Shown here in pieces: positions 46,723-55,884 of a stretch of DNA of 64,000 nucleotides (position 1 is the stretch's first letter; each line of letters starts with the position of its first letter). Under the pieces are notes generated by a model that saw nothing but the letters and a program-made list of their open reading frames with translations, was not told where the DNA came from and ran no database searches. The stretch lies in the NCBI RefSeq assembly GCF_009834915.1, contig NZ_WVHS01000003.1, positions 124,001 to 188,000 on the forward strand. Reading direction: 5' to 3'. A program made the position numbers and the translations under genes. The DNA is from Hufsiella ginkgonis (GTDB lineage Bacteria; Bacteroidota; Bacteroidia; Sphingobacteriales; Sphingobacteriaceae).

Positions 46723-46872
46723 ATGAACATATGCTTTCCGTATATTTCATTTCCGCCATCCTTCTGTTTGCTGTGGGCTTACTCACAACAAAATGAAACC
46801 TGCATGAGCATACCGCTAAAAATCCAAATGGATAAGCTCATGCAAGCTTCATTGCCGTTAAAAGGCACATGA
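46723..46872 (+). CDS. Possible 49-residue leader ORF between riboswitch and btuB
   Basis: An ATG at 46723 opens a frame of 49 codons whose TGA ends 4 bases before the receptor ATG. The peptide has a hydrophobic, Cys/Trp-containing N-terminal half (FCLLWAYS) and a basic second half (DKLMQASLPLKGT). It spans the hairpin that probably forms the riboswitch expression platform. It could be a leader peptide that couples translation to btuB, or a chance frame. I know no family for it. Confidence 0.35.
   Translation: MNICFPYISFPPSFCLLWAYSQQNETCMSIPLKIQMDKLMQASLPLKGT
46795..46850 (+). promoter_or_regulatory. Hairpin in the riboswitch expression platform
   Basis: TGCATGAGC (46801-46809) and GCTCATGCA (46836-46844) form a perfect 9-bp stem, extended outward by partly paired GAAACC and AGCTTC. 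The 3' strand (AAGCTTC, 46844-46850) could instead pair with GAAGCTT at 46713-46719, which would allow switching between two structures. Confidence 0.5.
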
Positions 46873-46876
46873 TTAA

Positions 46877-48811
46877 ATGAAAAAAGAAAAAATTGTAATT
46901 GCTGCAAGCCTGGGGTTTGCACAATTGGCGCTGCTGAGTACAGCAGCCCACGCACAGGAACGACCTGCACGGGAACTGGACGAAGTGGTGGTAACGGCTA
47001 CCCGTTCACCCAAAAAACAATCAGAGATCGGTAAGGTCGTGAAGGTGATCGACGCCAAACAGATCGCGGCCAGCCAGGGGAGAACGCTTGTTGACGTACT
47101 GAACAACGTAGCGGGTTTACAGCTTTCGGGCGGGCACAACGCGCCGGGATCCAATATTACACTCTTTACCCTGGGAGCGGCATCCGGCAACACCCTGGTG
47201 CTTATCGACGGCATCCCTGCGAATAATGCAGGCGGGATTACCGGCGAGTACGACATCTCTTCGATCGCCATCGACCAGGTGGAGCGTATCGAGATCCTGA
47301 AAGGGGGCAACTCTACCTTATATGGGTCTGACGCTGTGGCAGGGGTGGTGAACATTATTACTAAACAGCCTTCGAAAGATGTGCATACCGACCTGCTGCT
47401 TACAGGCGGCACTTACGGGACCTTTAAACAGGCGCTCGGCGTAAGCGGAACTTCGGGCAAAACGGCCGTTTCACTAAATGTATCCAACAATAATTCGGAT
47501 GGTTTCTCTTCCGCCAAAGGCGATGAGAGCACCTTTGATAAAGATGGGTTTAACCAGAAAGCGCTTACTACGCACGTCCGGCAACAGCTTACGGACAAGC
47601 TTTCGCTGCAGGGAAATGTACAGTTTAACTGGAATAAATTCGACCTGGATGCCGGTGCCTTTGCCGATGACAAGGATTATACCGCTAAGAACTCTTCGTT
47701 CTTCGGCGGATTAAATGCCGCTTACGCGCTGCCCAAGGGGACTATAAACCTGATCTTTAACCAGAATAACGTACGCAACCAGTTTACAAACCCGGGTACC
47801 GGCACCAGTTTCAGCCGGCAGGACAACAAAGGAAGAGTAACCTATTCTGAAGCTATCCTGAGCCAGCAGTTCATCCCGGCGCTGGGCCTCACCGCAGGCG
47901 TTAACTACCGCCGCTCGGAAACAGACCAGACTTACGAATCCAGGAGCTCTTTCGGTCCGTTTAACAGCTACTTAAAAGCCGACGATGCCAATAACAATAT
48001 TTTTAGCGGTTATGCCAGCTTCTTTCTCAAAGCCGCTGGTTTTAACACAGAGCTGGGCGGCAGGTACAATCACCACTCGCAGTACGGTAATAATTACACC
48101 TATACGGTGAACCCCTCATACGTGATCGCAGATCGCTACAAGGTATTTGTAAGCGCGTCTTCCGCGTTTAAGGCGCCTTCGCTTTATCACTTAACATCCG
48201 AATATAAGAACCCGAACGGCCTGGAGCCCGAAACCACCACCTCTTACGAGGCAGGTACCGAACTGGAACTGGTTGAGTCAAAGCTGAAGCTAAACGTGGC
48301 CGGTTTTATCCGCGATACTAAAAACCTGATCTACTTTTACACCGATCCGGTTACCTTTGCTTCTGCCTATCGCAACGGCAGTAAGCAGCACGACAAAGGC
48401 CTGGAAGCAGAAGTAGCGGTTACGCCTACCGATCGCTTTAAACTGGAAGGCTGGTTTGCCTACGTAAAAGGCGAAGGCACCGATGCGGCCGGCGCGAAAA
48501 CTAACTACCTGCTCCGCCGCCCGGAGAAGACGTTCGGCGCAAATGCGGGTTACGAATTCAGTAAGCTGTTTTCGGCAAAGCTGATCTATAAATATACCGG
48601 CAGCCGGTTAGATCCGTTTGGTTATCCTGTAGTGAACACCAACCAGCATGCTTTCACGTTGCTGGATACCTATCTCCAGCTGAAGCCGACGGCTGCGCTG
48701 GTGGTTTTTGCCGATATTAAGAATATCTTCGACGAAGGTTATACGGAATGGCAGGGATATACCACCGCCGGCAGAAACTTTAATGCAGGAGTAAAGTACA
48801 CGATTAAATAG
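46877..48811 (+). CDS. btuB: TonB-dependent receptor, BtuB-like cobalamin transporter
   Basis: The 644-residue outer-membrane protein has a signal peptide (to AAHAQ), a TonB-box region DEVVVTATRSP and a plug domain with LVDVLNNVAGLQL, TLVLIDGIPANNAGGITGEY and RIEILKGGNSTLYGSDAVAGV. A 22-strand barrel follows, with AFKAPSLYHLTSEYKNPNGL and ELEPETTTSYEAG-like segments typical of BtuB/FepA receptors. The riboswitch upstream identifies the ligand class as cobalamin or a precursor. It is followed by a PP-loop ATPase gene. Confidence 0.92.
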   Translation: MKKEKIVIAASLGFAQLALLSTAAHAQERPARELDEVVVTATRSPKKQSEIGKVVKVIDAKQIAASQGRTLVDVLNNVAGLQLSGGHNAPGSNITLFTLGAASGNTLVLIDGIPANNAGGITGEYDISSIAIDQVERIEILKGGNSTLYGSDAVAGVVNIITKQPSKDVHTDLLLTGGTYGTFKQALGVSGTSGKTAVSLNVSNNNSDGFSSAKGDESTFDKDGFNQKALTTHVRQQLTDKLSLQGNVQFNWNKFDLDAGAFADDKDYTAKNSSFFGGLNAAYALPKGTINLIFNQNNVRNQFTNPGTGTSFSRQDNKGRVTYSEAILSQQFIPALGLTAGVNYRRSETDQTYESRSSFGPFNSYLKADDANNNIFSGYASFFLKAAGFNTELGGRYNHHSQYGNNYTYTVNPSYVIADRYKVFVSASSAFKAPSLYHLTSEYKNPNGLEPETTTSYEAGTELELVESKLKLNVAGFIRDTKNLIYFYTDPVTFASAYRNGSKQHDKGLEAEVAVTPTDRFKLEGWFAYVKGEGTDAAGAKTNYLLRRPEKTFGANAGYEFSKLFSAKLIYKYTGSRLDPFGYPVVNTNQHAFTLLDTYLQLKPTAALVVFADIKNIFDEGYTEWQGYTTAGRNFNAGVKYTIK

Positions 48812-48972
48812 TAATACGCAGGTTTTCCTCCCCGGTCTTCGTCGCCCCGTCCGGCGGGATAAGCGCCATGGCGCAATAACGGTTAGGTCTTAAGATGAAT
48901 CAAATCATGATGGCAGACAAAAACTTAACCCCCCTTTGGAGGGAGCGGCCAGGAGATCGGAGGAGGATCTGA

Positions 48973-49680
48973 GTGATGAAAACACCGGTCGCCCTTTTCT
49001 GGAGCGGAGGTAAAGATTCCTCCTTCGCGTTACACCATATCCGGCAGGAGCATCCCGGGCTGGAAGTAGTACGTCTTATCACTACTCTTAACCTTGAGTT
49101 CAAACGCATCTCTATGCATGGCGTGCGCGAAGAACTGCTGGACCGCCAGGCGGAAAACCTGGGCCTGCCGCTCGATAAAATGTGGGTTCCGAACGAACCG
49201 GCCAACCTTGCGTACGAAGAACAACTCCACGGGGTGCTTGCTGGGCTCAGGGCAGAGGGTATCAATCATGTTGCTTTTGGGGATATATTCCTCGAAGATT
49301 TGAAACAATATCGTGACAAGATACTTTCGGAACACCATATAACCGGCGTCTACCCGCTTTGGAAAAAACCAACAGACAAGCTCATCCGCGATTTCCTTCG
49401 GGCCGGTTTTCGCACGGTGACCTGTTGCATAAATACCGCGGTACTTTCTGAAAACAGCCTTGGAATTGAAATAAACGAGGATTTTATAGCGATGCTCCCC
49501 GTAAACGCAGATCCCTGCGGCGAGAACGGCGAGTTTCATACCTTCTGTTTTGACGGCCCCGTTTTTAACCGGCCGGTTGATTTCAGAACCGGGGAAGTCG
49601 TTTTTCGTCCGCTCGGCGTGCGTTTGCAGGAGGCTCCGGCCGTCCGCGCGGGCTTTAGCTATATTGACCTGTATCTCTAG
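48973..49680 (+). CDS. PP-loop ATPase (Dph6/COG2102-like)
   Basis: The 235-residue product has the ATP pyrophosphatase loop ALFWSGGKDSSFALHHI (SGGKDS, residues about 11-16) and the downstream EDLKQYRDKILSEHHITGVY and GENGEFHTFCFDGP segments that define the diphthamide-synthetase-like family. Archaeal and eukaryotic relatives make diphthamide, which bacteria lack, so that reaction is unlikely. I recall that members of this family occur beside B12 uptake genes in Bacteroidota, and its place after the riboswitch-controlled receptor suggests a role in cobalamin or corrinoid handling. The 161-base gap holds no clear promoter. Confidence 0.88.
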   Translation: MMKTPVALFWSGGKDSSFALHHIRQEHPGLEVVRLITTLNLEFKRISMHGVREELLDRQAENLGLPLDKMWVPNEPANLAYEEQLHGVLAGLRAEGINHVAFGDIFLEDLKQYRDKILSEHHITGVYPLWKKPTDKLIRDFLRAGFRTVTCCINTAVLSENSLGIEINEDFIAMLPVNADPCGENGEFHTFCFDGPVFNRPVDFRTGEVVFRPLGVRLQEAPAVRAGFSYIDLYL

Positions 49681-49753
49681 AAATTGTATCTTGCTTGGGT
49701 AGGTTATACGCTTAACGGATAACTTAAATCATGGCTGAAAAACCCCAAACTTT

Positions 49754-52534
49754 ATGATCAACAAATACCTGAGCTCACTGGCGTTCATGCTGCTGTTTAT
49801 TACTACACTGGCATCGGCGCAAAACATCCCGTCACCGAAAGAACACTTCGGGTTCTCTATCGGCGATGACTACAATCTTGCGAACTTTACGCAAACGGAG
49901 GCTTATTTTAAAAAGCTCTCCGCGTCTGACCGTACTAAGATGGTCGACATCGGCCTTACCGAAGAGGGACGGCACCAGTTTATGATGATCATCTCATCGC
50001 CGGAGAACATCAAGAACCTGGAGCGCTACCGCGAAATCTCAAAAAAACTGGCACGCGCCGAAGGTCTTACAGACGAGCAGGCCAGGGCGCTGGCTGCCGA
50101 AGGAAAAACGGTGGTATGGATCGACGGCGGCCTGCACGCCAATGAGACCGTTGGTGCGCACCAGTTAATTGAAACCGCCTGGCAGCTGGTAAGCCGTAAG
50201 GACCCGGAAACCCTGCGGTTGCTCAATGGCGCTATCATCCTGATGGTACATGCCAATCCCGACGGGCAGGAACTGATCTCCAACTGGTATATGAAAGAGA
50301 AAGATCCGCTGAAGCGCTCGCTGAGCCAGGTTCCGCGTCTTTACCAGAAATACATCGGGCATGATAACAACCGCGATTTCTACATGATGAACATGAAGGA
50401 GTCGAAAAACATTAACCGCCAGCTGTACCTCGAGTGGCTGCCGCAGATCGTGTACAACCACCACCAGGCGGGTCCCGCAGGATCGGTGGTTGCCGGTCCC
50501 CCGTACCGCGATCCGTTCAACTTCGTGTTCGATCCGCTCCTGGTAACCAGCCTCGATGCCATCGGCGCCGCCATGAACAACCGGGTGAACCTCGAAGGGA
50601 AGCCAGGTTATACGTCCCGCTCGGGCTCTACCTTTTCTACCTGGTGGAACGGCGGCTTGCGCACCACCACGTATTTTCACAACATGCTGGGTTTGCTTAC
50701 CGAGATCATCGGCAGCCCTACACCAAGCGAGGTTCCGCTGGTGCCCGACCGCCTGGAGCCGAACAGTGCTACACCTAACCCGGTAACGCCGCAGGTATGG
50801 CATTACCGCCAGTCGATCGATTACTCGGTATCGCTTAATTACGCCGTGATCGATTACGCGGTCCGCTACCACGACGAGGTGCTGTTTAATATGTACAAGA
50901 TGGCTAAGAATTCCATCGATCGCGGCAGCAGGGACTATTGGACGCTTTCACCCAAAAGGGTGGAAGAGATTAAAGTAGCTGCGCGCGAAGGTCAGCCTGC
51001 GCCTGCGGCAGGTGCTGAAGGAGCAGGGGGTCCCGGTGGCTTCGGCGGCCGGGGCGGCATGAATGTAAAGTATTTTGATGCCGTACTTAAAAATCCTGCG
51101 TTGCGGGATGCCCGCGCCTACGTAGTCCCCGCTGACCAGGCGGATTTTCCTACCGCGGTAAAGTTCCTGAACACGCTGATCGCTACCGGTGTTCGCGTAC
51201 ACCAGGCCACGGCCGCGTTTACCGTGGCCGGCAAGAAATATCCTGCGGGATCATACATAGTAAAAACCGACCAGGCGTTCCGTCCGCATGTGCTCGACAT
51301 GTTCGAGCCGCAGGACCACCCGAACGATTTCCAGTACCCCGGGGGGCCGCCGATCCGTCCGTACGATGCGGCGGGCTGGACCCTGGCTTTCCAGATGGGG
51401 GTGCAGTTTGACCGGATCCTCGATGCGCTAGACGGACCTTTTACCGCAACGCCTTATGGCGAGCTGCTGGCCGCGCCGAAAGAAACGGTAGCTGCCTCGG
51501 CTAAAGCGGGGTATTTGCTGAGCCCTAAGGTGAATAACGCCTTTATCGCGGTAAACGACCTGCTAAAGGCAGGCGCCGAAGTATACCGTGTTTCTGCGGC
51601 GCAACCCGGTGTTGATGCCGGTGCTTTCTTTATCCCGGCTTCTGCCGTTGCGAAAACATCGCTCCTGAGATCGGCGGCAGACCTGGGCGTACGTGCCAAT
51701 GCGGCGGCCAAAAAACCGGCTGGTGCCGTTAGGGTCACCGCGCTGCGGATCGGCTTATGGGACACCTACGGGGGCTCAATGCCTTCCGGATGGATCCGCT
51801 GGATGTTTGAGCAATATCATTTCCCGTTCACGGTGATCTATCCGCAGGAGATTGACGGCGGTAACCTGAAAGATAAATATGATGTGATCGTATTCGCTTC
51901 GGGCGGCATCCCTTCGCTTCGCGGCGGACGCGGCTTTGGTGGCGGAGGCGGCGGTGCTTTTGGCGGTGCAAGGGTAGAGATCCCTGCCGAGTTCCAGAAG
52001 ATGACCGGCTCGATCACGGCCGAAAAATCGGTGCCGGAGCTGAAGAAGTTTATGGAAGCCGGCGGCTCTGTAGTGGCCATCGGCAGCAGCAGCAACCTGG
52101 CTTATCACCTCAAACTGCCCGTAAAAGACGCCCTTACCGAAACGGTTAACGGACAAGACCGGCCATTACCCGGCGAGAAGTTCTATATCCCTGGAAGTAT
52201 TATGCAGGTAACGCTTGCCAGCACGGACCCGGCCGAATGGGGCATGGACAAAGTAGCCGATGTGGTTTTCGATAGCAGTCCCGTATTTAAGCTTCAGCCC
52301 GGCGCAGAAGCCGCTGGCATTAAAACGCTTGCCTGGTATGCGACAGACAAGACGCTGCGCAGCGGCTGGGCGTGGGGGCAATCGTACCTGAAAGATGGGG
52401 TCGCCGCGTTCGAGGCACCCATCGGTGCCGGTAAATTATACGCTTTCGGACCTGAAATCACCTTCAGGGCGCAGCCTCACGGAACCTTTAAATTGTTGTT
52501 TAACCAGCTCTACGGAGCTTCAAAAGCCAAATAA
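49754..52534 (+). CDS. M14 family zinc carboxypeptidase, secreted
   Basis: The 926-residue protein has a signal peptide (to ASAQ). Zinc ligands are in DGGLHANETVGAHQ (HxxE at about residue 130) and YNHHQAGPAG; substrate binding is supported by VHANPDGQEL and GHDNNRDFYM. After the catalytic domain come a Gly/Ala-rich insert, a domain with EVYRVSAAQPGVDAG, and a class I amidotransferase-like fold near DVIVFASGGIPSLRGG, with further Gly-rich loops. The family removes C-terminal residues from peptides. Size and extra domains match other large Bacteroidota M14 proteins. The natural substrate is unknown. Confidence 0.93.
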   Translation: MINKYLSSLAFMLLFITTLASAQNIPSPKEHFGFSIGDDYNLANFTQTEAYFKKLSASDRTKMVDIGLTEEGRHQFMMIISSPENIKNLERYREISKKLARAEGLTDEQARALAAEGKTVVWIDGGLHANETVGAHQLIETAWQLVSRKDPETLRLLNGAIILMVHANPDGQELISNWYMKEKDPLKRSLSQVPRLYQKYIGHDNNRDFYMMNMKESKNINRQLYLEWLPQIVYNHHQAGPAGSVVAGPPYRDPFNFVFDPLLVTSLDAIGAAMNNRVNLEGKPGYTSRSGSTFSTWWNGGLRTTTYFHNMLGLLTEIIGSPTPSEVPLVPDRLEPNSATPNPVTPQVWHYRQSIDYSVSLNYAVIDYAVRYHDEVLFNMYKMAKNSIDRGSRDYWTLSPKRVEEIKVAAREGQPAPAAGAEGAGGPGGFGGRGGMNVKYFDAVLKNPALRDARAYVVPADQADFPTAVKFLNTLIATGVRVHQATAAFTVAGKKYPAGSYIVKTDQAFRPHVLDMFEPQDHPNDFQYPGGPPIRPYDAAGWTLAFQMGVQFDRILDALDGPFTATPYGELLAAPKETVAASAKAGYLLSPKVNNAFIAVNDLLKAGAEVYRVSAAQPGVDAGAFFIPASAVAKTSLLRSAADLGVRANAAAKKPAGAVRVTALRIGLWDTYGGSMPSGWIRWMFEQYHFPFTVIYPQEIDGGNLKDKYDVIVFASGGIPSLRGGRGFGGGGGGAFGGARVEIPAEFQKMTGSITAEKSVPELKKFMEAGGSVVAIGSSSNLAYHLKLPVKDALTETVNGQDRPLPGEKFYIPGSIMQVTLASTDPAEWGMDKVADVVFDSSPVFKLQPGAEAAGIKTLAWYATDKTLRSGWAWGQSYLKDGVAAFEAPIGAGKLYAFGPEITFRAQPHGTFKLLFNQLYGASKAK

Positions 52535-52698
52535 TCGCCAGAACCTGCCGGAAAAGCCTTTAAACGTTGATATGTGGATAAATTTTGTTAGGCAGAAATA
52601 AATTCTGTTTGAAAAACTGCTATACTTGTTTATTGTTACCACTTTGAGTAATTAAGACCTGGTACACAACAAACTATATTAACCTTTAAAAACCTGTT

Positions 52699-52905
52699 AT
52701 GGCAACAAATGGAATCACCGCTTATTCGGTAAAGACAAAAACAAAAAACGTTCCTATGGTTGATCCTGTGATCGACGTTAAATCTGGTAGATACATCGCT
52801 ACCGGTACTGATGGCGCTGGGAACAAAATGGCTGCGATCCTTTCGAAAGCGAAAGCTGAAGAGCATATTGCAGGCGGAGCAGCAAAAAAAGGCTCTGGCT
52901 GGTAA
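52699..52905 (+). CDS. Small basic orphan protein of 68 residues
   Basis: No family is recognised. The protein is soluble, has no signal peptide, and is rich in Lys, Ala, Gly and Thr. It contains a YSVKTKTKNVPMVDPVID stretch and ends in EEHIAGGAAKKGSGW. The gene stands alone: 160 bases separate it from the M14 gene and a strong terminator follows closely, which argues for a real transcript. A partial promoter (TATACTTG at 52621) lies 71 bases upstream. Similar short proteins are common in this phylum as far as I recall; function is unknown. Confidence 0.72.
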   Translation: MATNGITAYSVKTKTKNVPMVDPVIDVKSGRYIATGTDGAGNKMAAILSKAKAEEHIAGGAAKKGSGW

Positions 52906-52930
52906 GCACGCTGCTTGTTGAAAAAAACAG

Positions 52931-52958
52931 AGCCGGATGTATGCATCCGGCTTTTTTT
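52931..52958 (+). terminator. Intrinsic terminator after the 68-residue protein gene
   Basis: AGCCGGATG (52931-52939) pairs with CATCCGGCT (52944-52952) across a TATG loop, followed by a T run. Confidence 0.92.
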
Positions 52959-52966
52959 ATGCTATA

Positions 52967-54052
52967 ATGAAAGAATCGGTTTCAACCAGCAGGCTGCTCC
53001 TGACCATCGTTAGCCTGTTATTATTATATGGCCTGGTAGTTGCCGCAGGGCATGCCCCGCTGTTTGTGGAGCAGTATTACTCGCAGGAGATTTACCCGGT
53101 GATCGCCACCGCTACACAGGCCATTTTTAACTTTATCCCGGTAAGTGTAGGTGACCTCCTGTACATCGCTACGGTGTTGTGGCTCGTGGTGATAGCGGGT
53201 AAATTGTTGAAAAGATTATTCACAAAGAAGTTTCGCGAGGCGGGTCGCCTGGTGTTGAAAACCCTGATAGGGGTACAGGCGGGGATCCTGGTGTTTTACT
53301 TGTTCTGGGGACTCAATTATTTCAGGCCGCCGGCCGCTGTAAGACTTGGTCTGCAGGATAGCTGCTGTTCCCGCGAAGACATCCGCCGCGTGGCAGCCAT
53401 CCTGATCGACAGCGCCAACGCGGTCAAGCTCCGGTTAAAGCCTTCAGACCTGCAGCAGGATAACCGGCAGATCTTCGGCAATGCCGTGGCAGCCATGAAA
53501 GCGCTGGGCAGCCACGATGCACGCTTCAAAACGTATTTTCCCACGGTAAAACCCTCGATGCTTACGTTCTTTATGAACTACATGGGTACGGCGGGTTATT
53601 ATAACCCGTTTACTTCAGAAGCCCAGCTCAATTATGAGATGCCGGTATACACACGGCCGGTAGTAGCCTGCCACGAGATGTCGCACCAGATCGGGTTTAA
53701 TGCGGAGGATGAGGCCAATTTCGGCGGATTCCTGGCAGGGGTATCCTCAGATGAGCGCCTGCTGAAATATTCGGCTTATTATATGGGGATGCAGGAGTTT
53801 ATGGCCGAGTTGCGTAACCGGGACACCACGGCGTTTAATGAACTAAAACCCTGTATTTCGCCCGCAGTGATCGAAGACCTGAAGGCCGAACGGGAGTACT
53901 GGCGCCGGTTCCGCGGAAAAGCAGGGATCCTGAGCAGCCTGATGTACGAACAGTACCTTAAGATAAACAACCAGCCTGAAGGACTGCAAACCTATAACCG
54001 CATGGTTAAATTGGTGATCGCGTGGTACAAAAGAAACAGGCCCGGCCATTAA
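52967..54052 (+). CDS. DUF3810 membrane-anchored metalloprotease-like protein
   Basis: The 361-residue product has three N-terminal membrane segments (LLLTIVSLLLLYGLVVAAGH, then a segment near 65-85 and one near 105-125) and a large external domain. The motif VVACHEMSHQIGFNAEDEANFGGF (quoted to the first 18 residues by family) includes HEMSH, an HExxH zinc site, followed by E at the usual distance, so it is probably a peptidase. The ATG at 52967 is used because an upstream ATG lies inside the terminator. DUF3810 function is unstudied. It converges on the AraC gene with a 4-base overlap. Confidence 0.88.
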   Translation: MKESVSTSRLLLTIVSLLLLYGLVVAAGHAPLFVEQYYSQEIYPVIATATQAIFNFIPVSVGDLLYIATVLWLVVIAGKLLKRLFTKKFREAGRLVLKTLIGVQAGILVFYLFWGLNYFRPPAAVRLGLQDSCCSREDIRRVAAILIDSANAVKLRLKPSDLQQDNRQIFGNAVAAMKALGSHDARFKTYFPTVKPSMLTFFMNYMGTAGYYNPFTSEAQLNYEMPVYTRPVVACHEMSHQIGFNAEDEANFGGFLAGVSSDERLLKYSAYYMGMQEFMAELRNRDTTAFNELKPCISPAVIEDLKAEREYWRRFRGKAGILSSLMYEQYLKINNQPEGLQTYNRMVKLVIAWYKRNRPGH

Positions 54053-54888
54053 CTGTCGCCTTGCTTTGGCTGAAGGAAAAAATTGGCGATGTTCTTTTCC
54101 CTGAAAGCATACGCGGAGGGATTTTCGCCGGTGAACGCTTTAAAATTCCGGATAAAATGCGACTGGTCGAAAAATGCGGCTTTGTATACTATTTCAGACC
54201 AGTTTGTTTCTTCTTCATCCACCAGGCTGAAGATATAATTGAACCGGACGATCCGCGCGAACAACTTTGGGGAGAGGCCTACCATTTTCCTGAACAGGTA
54301 TTCGAGCCGTCTTTCGCCGGTGCCGCTGCCAGGAAGCAGTTTACTGACGGATATCATGCCGTGATTGCCGGTGATCAGCTCAACCGCACGATCTGCCGGG
54401 CCTGGACGGTAGTCGCTGTCTGCAAGTAACTTTTTAAAGCAATCGTTAAGCAGGCCGGTAACCTCCCTGTGACCGGGCGTGTCCCTTAACACCGTTTCCA
54501 GGTGCCGGAAGGGATCTCCTTTAATCGCCTGGTGCAGGTCTGCCACGCGGTCTTTTAGCAGGTGCATATCTAACCCGAACAGGTGATATACTGCCGTCGG
54601 TTTTAATTTGATGGCCACCATGTGTGAGCGGCCGGTGTTTTTCAGCATAAAGTGCCTGCTGATCTGCCCGGCAAGCAAAGCGGTGGGTTGTTCCTCCCAG
54701 CGATCTTTCAGGCGGATGACGTAAGGATCGCCCAGGTGAAAAATGATCTCGACAAACCCATCGGGGATGATCTTCTGTTCTGCCGGTGTGGCATCATCAG
54801 AAATGATGATCCAGTAACACTCGATTATAGCCGCCAGTTCCGGCGAAGGCGCAACCCGTTTGAAGCGGGGATCGACCGGTTCAGGCAT
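54049..54888 (-). CDS. AraC family transcriptional regulator
   Basis: The 279-residue product has a DUF6597-like N-terminal sensing domain (AAIIECYWIIISDDATPAEQ, LPDGFVEIIFHLGD-like segment, QISRHFMLKNTG) and a C-terminal AraC DNA-binding domain with two helix-turn-helix units, ending FFDQSHFIRNFKAFTGENPS, which is the AraC signature. Its start overlaps the end of the DUF3445 gene on the same strand by 8 bases, so they form an operon. It could regulate that gene, but the ligand is unknown. Confidence 0.92.
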   Translation of the reverse strand: MPEPVDPRFKRVAPSPELAAIIECYWIIISDDATPAEQKIIPDGFVEIIFHLGDPYVIRLKDRWEEQPTALLAGQISRHFMLKNTGRSHMVAIKLKPTAVYHLFGLDMHLLKDRVADLHQAIKGDPFRHLETVLRDTPGHREVTGLLNDCFKKLLADSDYRPGPADRAVELITGNHGMISVSKLLPGSGTGERRLEYLFRKMVGLSPKLFARIVRFNYIFSLVDEEETNWSEIVYKAAFFDQSHFIRNFKAFTGENPSAYAFREKNIANFFLQPKQGDS

Positions 54889-55828
54889 TGGCCGTGGTGG
54901 GTAAAAGGTGAGTGCGGAGCCAGGGAAGGCTCCCGGCGAGTCCTTTATAGGCTAAAGAGGCGGGCGACATATCGCCGATAGCGCGCATCAGCGCGGCACG
55001 TTCTTCGCGGGAGAGGGTGCTTACCGGGTAAAAGTACGTACGGATGGTAAACAGGAACGCCTCCCGGCCTGGGAAGCCCACCAGGTTTTGCCGTTCAGTG
55101 CGCACATAGATCTCGTTAACACCAGGCCCGAATGCGCGGCCCTGCCACCCTATGGCATCGGCGCCGGGCGGAGCAACAGGATGATGGTTGAGATACGTAT
55201 CAGTAGACAACCCCCAGGCAAAGCGTGTGAAGGGGCCTTTATGCACCGCGGCATTAAGGATGCTGAAGTAACTGGCATTCAGCTTCTCCATACCAGGTAC
55301 GGCATGGTGGATATACGAAAATCGTTTGCCGATCTTATCGCCCGGTTCCCAATGATTGGGCGCACACAGGTGAATGGCCGCCATATGATCGTTGTCCTGG
55401 TGCAGCTGGCAGATGAGCACATCTTCCTGTACCTGGCAGGCGAGGGCGTCGAACAGGTTCACATAGGTATCGTGCGGGAGAGCGATCCAATCGTCGCCCC
55501 AGCTAAAACTTTCGCCCGTAAGGAGATTTGAAAACGAAAAAGAACCTGCTTGTTGTTCGAAACGGAATACCGACGGGTGTTCGGCCGCCAGCTGGTTTGC
55601 GAGGTACCGGTTTATGGCCGATGCCGTTTCGCGCGGAAGCGCCGATTCATGGTAATATTTATAGATGTCTTCTTGCCGGCAGCGGCGTTTATTGCCAAGC
55701 CATGCCATATATTGATCGTCGACCTGGAAAACCTGGCGGTCTGCGGGGATCGCTGCCTTGTCAGATTGCTGCAGGCCGGGAGCCACACTATATTTCCCGT
55801 TCAGGAACGGAAGGTATCTCATCTTCAT
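54881..55828 (-). CDS. DUF3445 protein (heme-dependent oxidative N-demethylase-like)
   Basis: The 315-residue product matches DUF3445: AAIHLCAPNHWEPGDKIGKR, FSYIHHAVPGMEKLN, YVRTERQNLVGFP and FTIRTYFYPVSTL. The family includes the alpha subunit of a heme-dependent enzyme that oxidatively demethylates amines such as dimethylamine. A histidine in HLCAPNHW is a possible heme or substrate contact. The ATG at 55828 gives the usual MKMRYLPF start. It is cotranscribed with the AraC regulator. Its substrate here is unknown, since no beta or gamma subunit genes are adjacent. Confidence 0.88.
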   Translation of the reverse strand: MKMRYLPFLNGKYSVAPGLQQSDKAAIPADRQVFQVDDQYMAWLGNKRRCRQEDIYKYYHESALPRETASAINRYLANQLAAEHPSVFRFEQQAGSFSFSNLLTGESFSWGDDWIALPHDTYVNLFDALACQVQEDVLICQLHQDNDHMAAIHLCAPNHWEPGDKIGKRFSYIHHAVPGMEKLNASYFSILNAAVHKGPFTRFAWGLSTDTYLNHHPVAPPGADAIGWQGRAFGPGVNEIYVRTERQNLVGFPGREAFLFTIRTYFYPVSTLSREERAALMRAIGDMSPASLAYKGLAGSLPWLRTHLLPTTANA

Positions 55829-55884
55829 GGTAGAATAATGAGTAAGATACATAAAATCAAATACCGGCAGGCGGGGAAAATTTG

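Noticed and set aside
48812..48972. Possible promoter or second riboswitch between btuB and the PP-loop gene
   Set aside because: No TAnnTTTG match and no riboswitch core were found.
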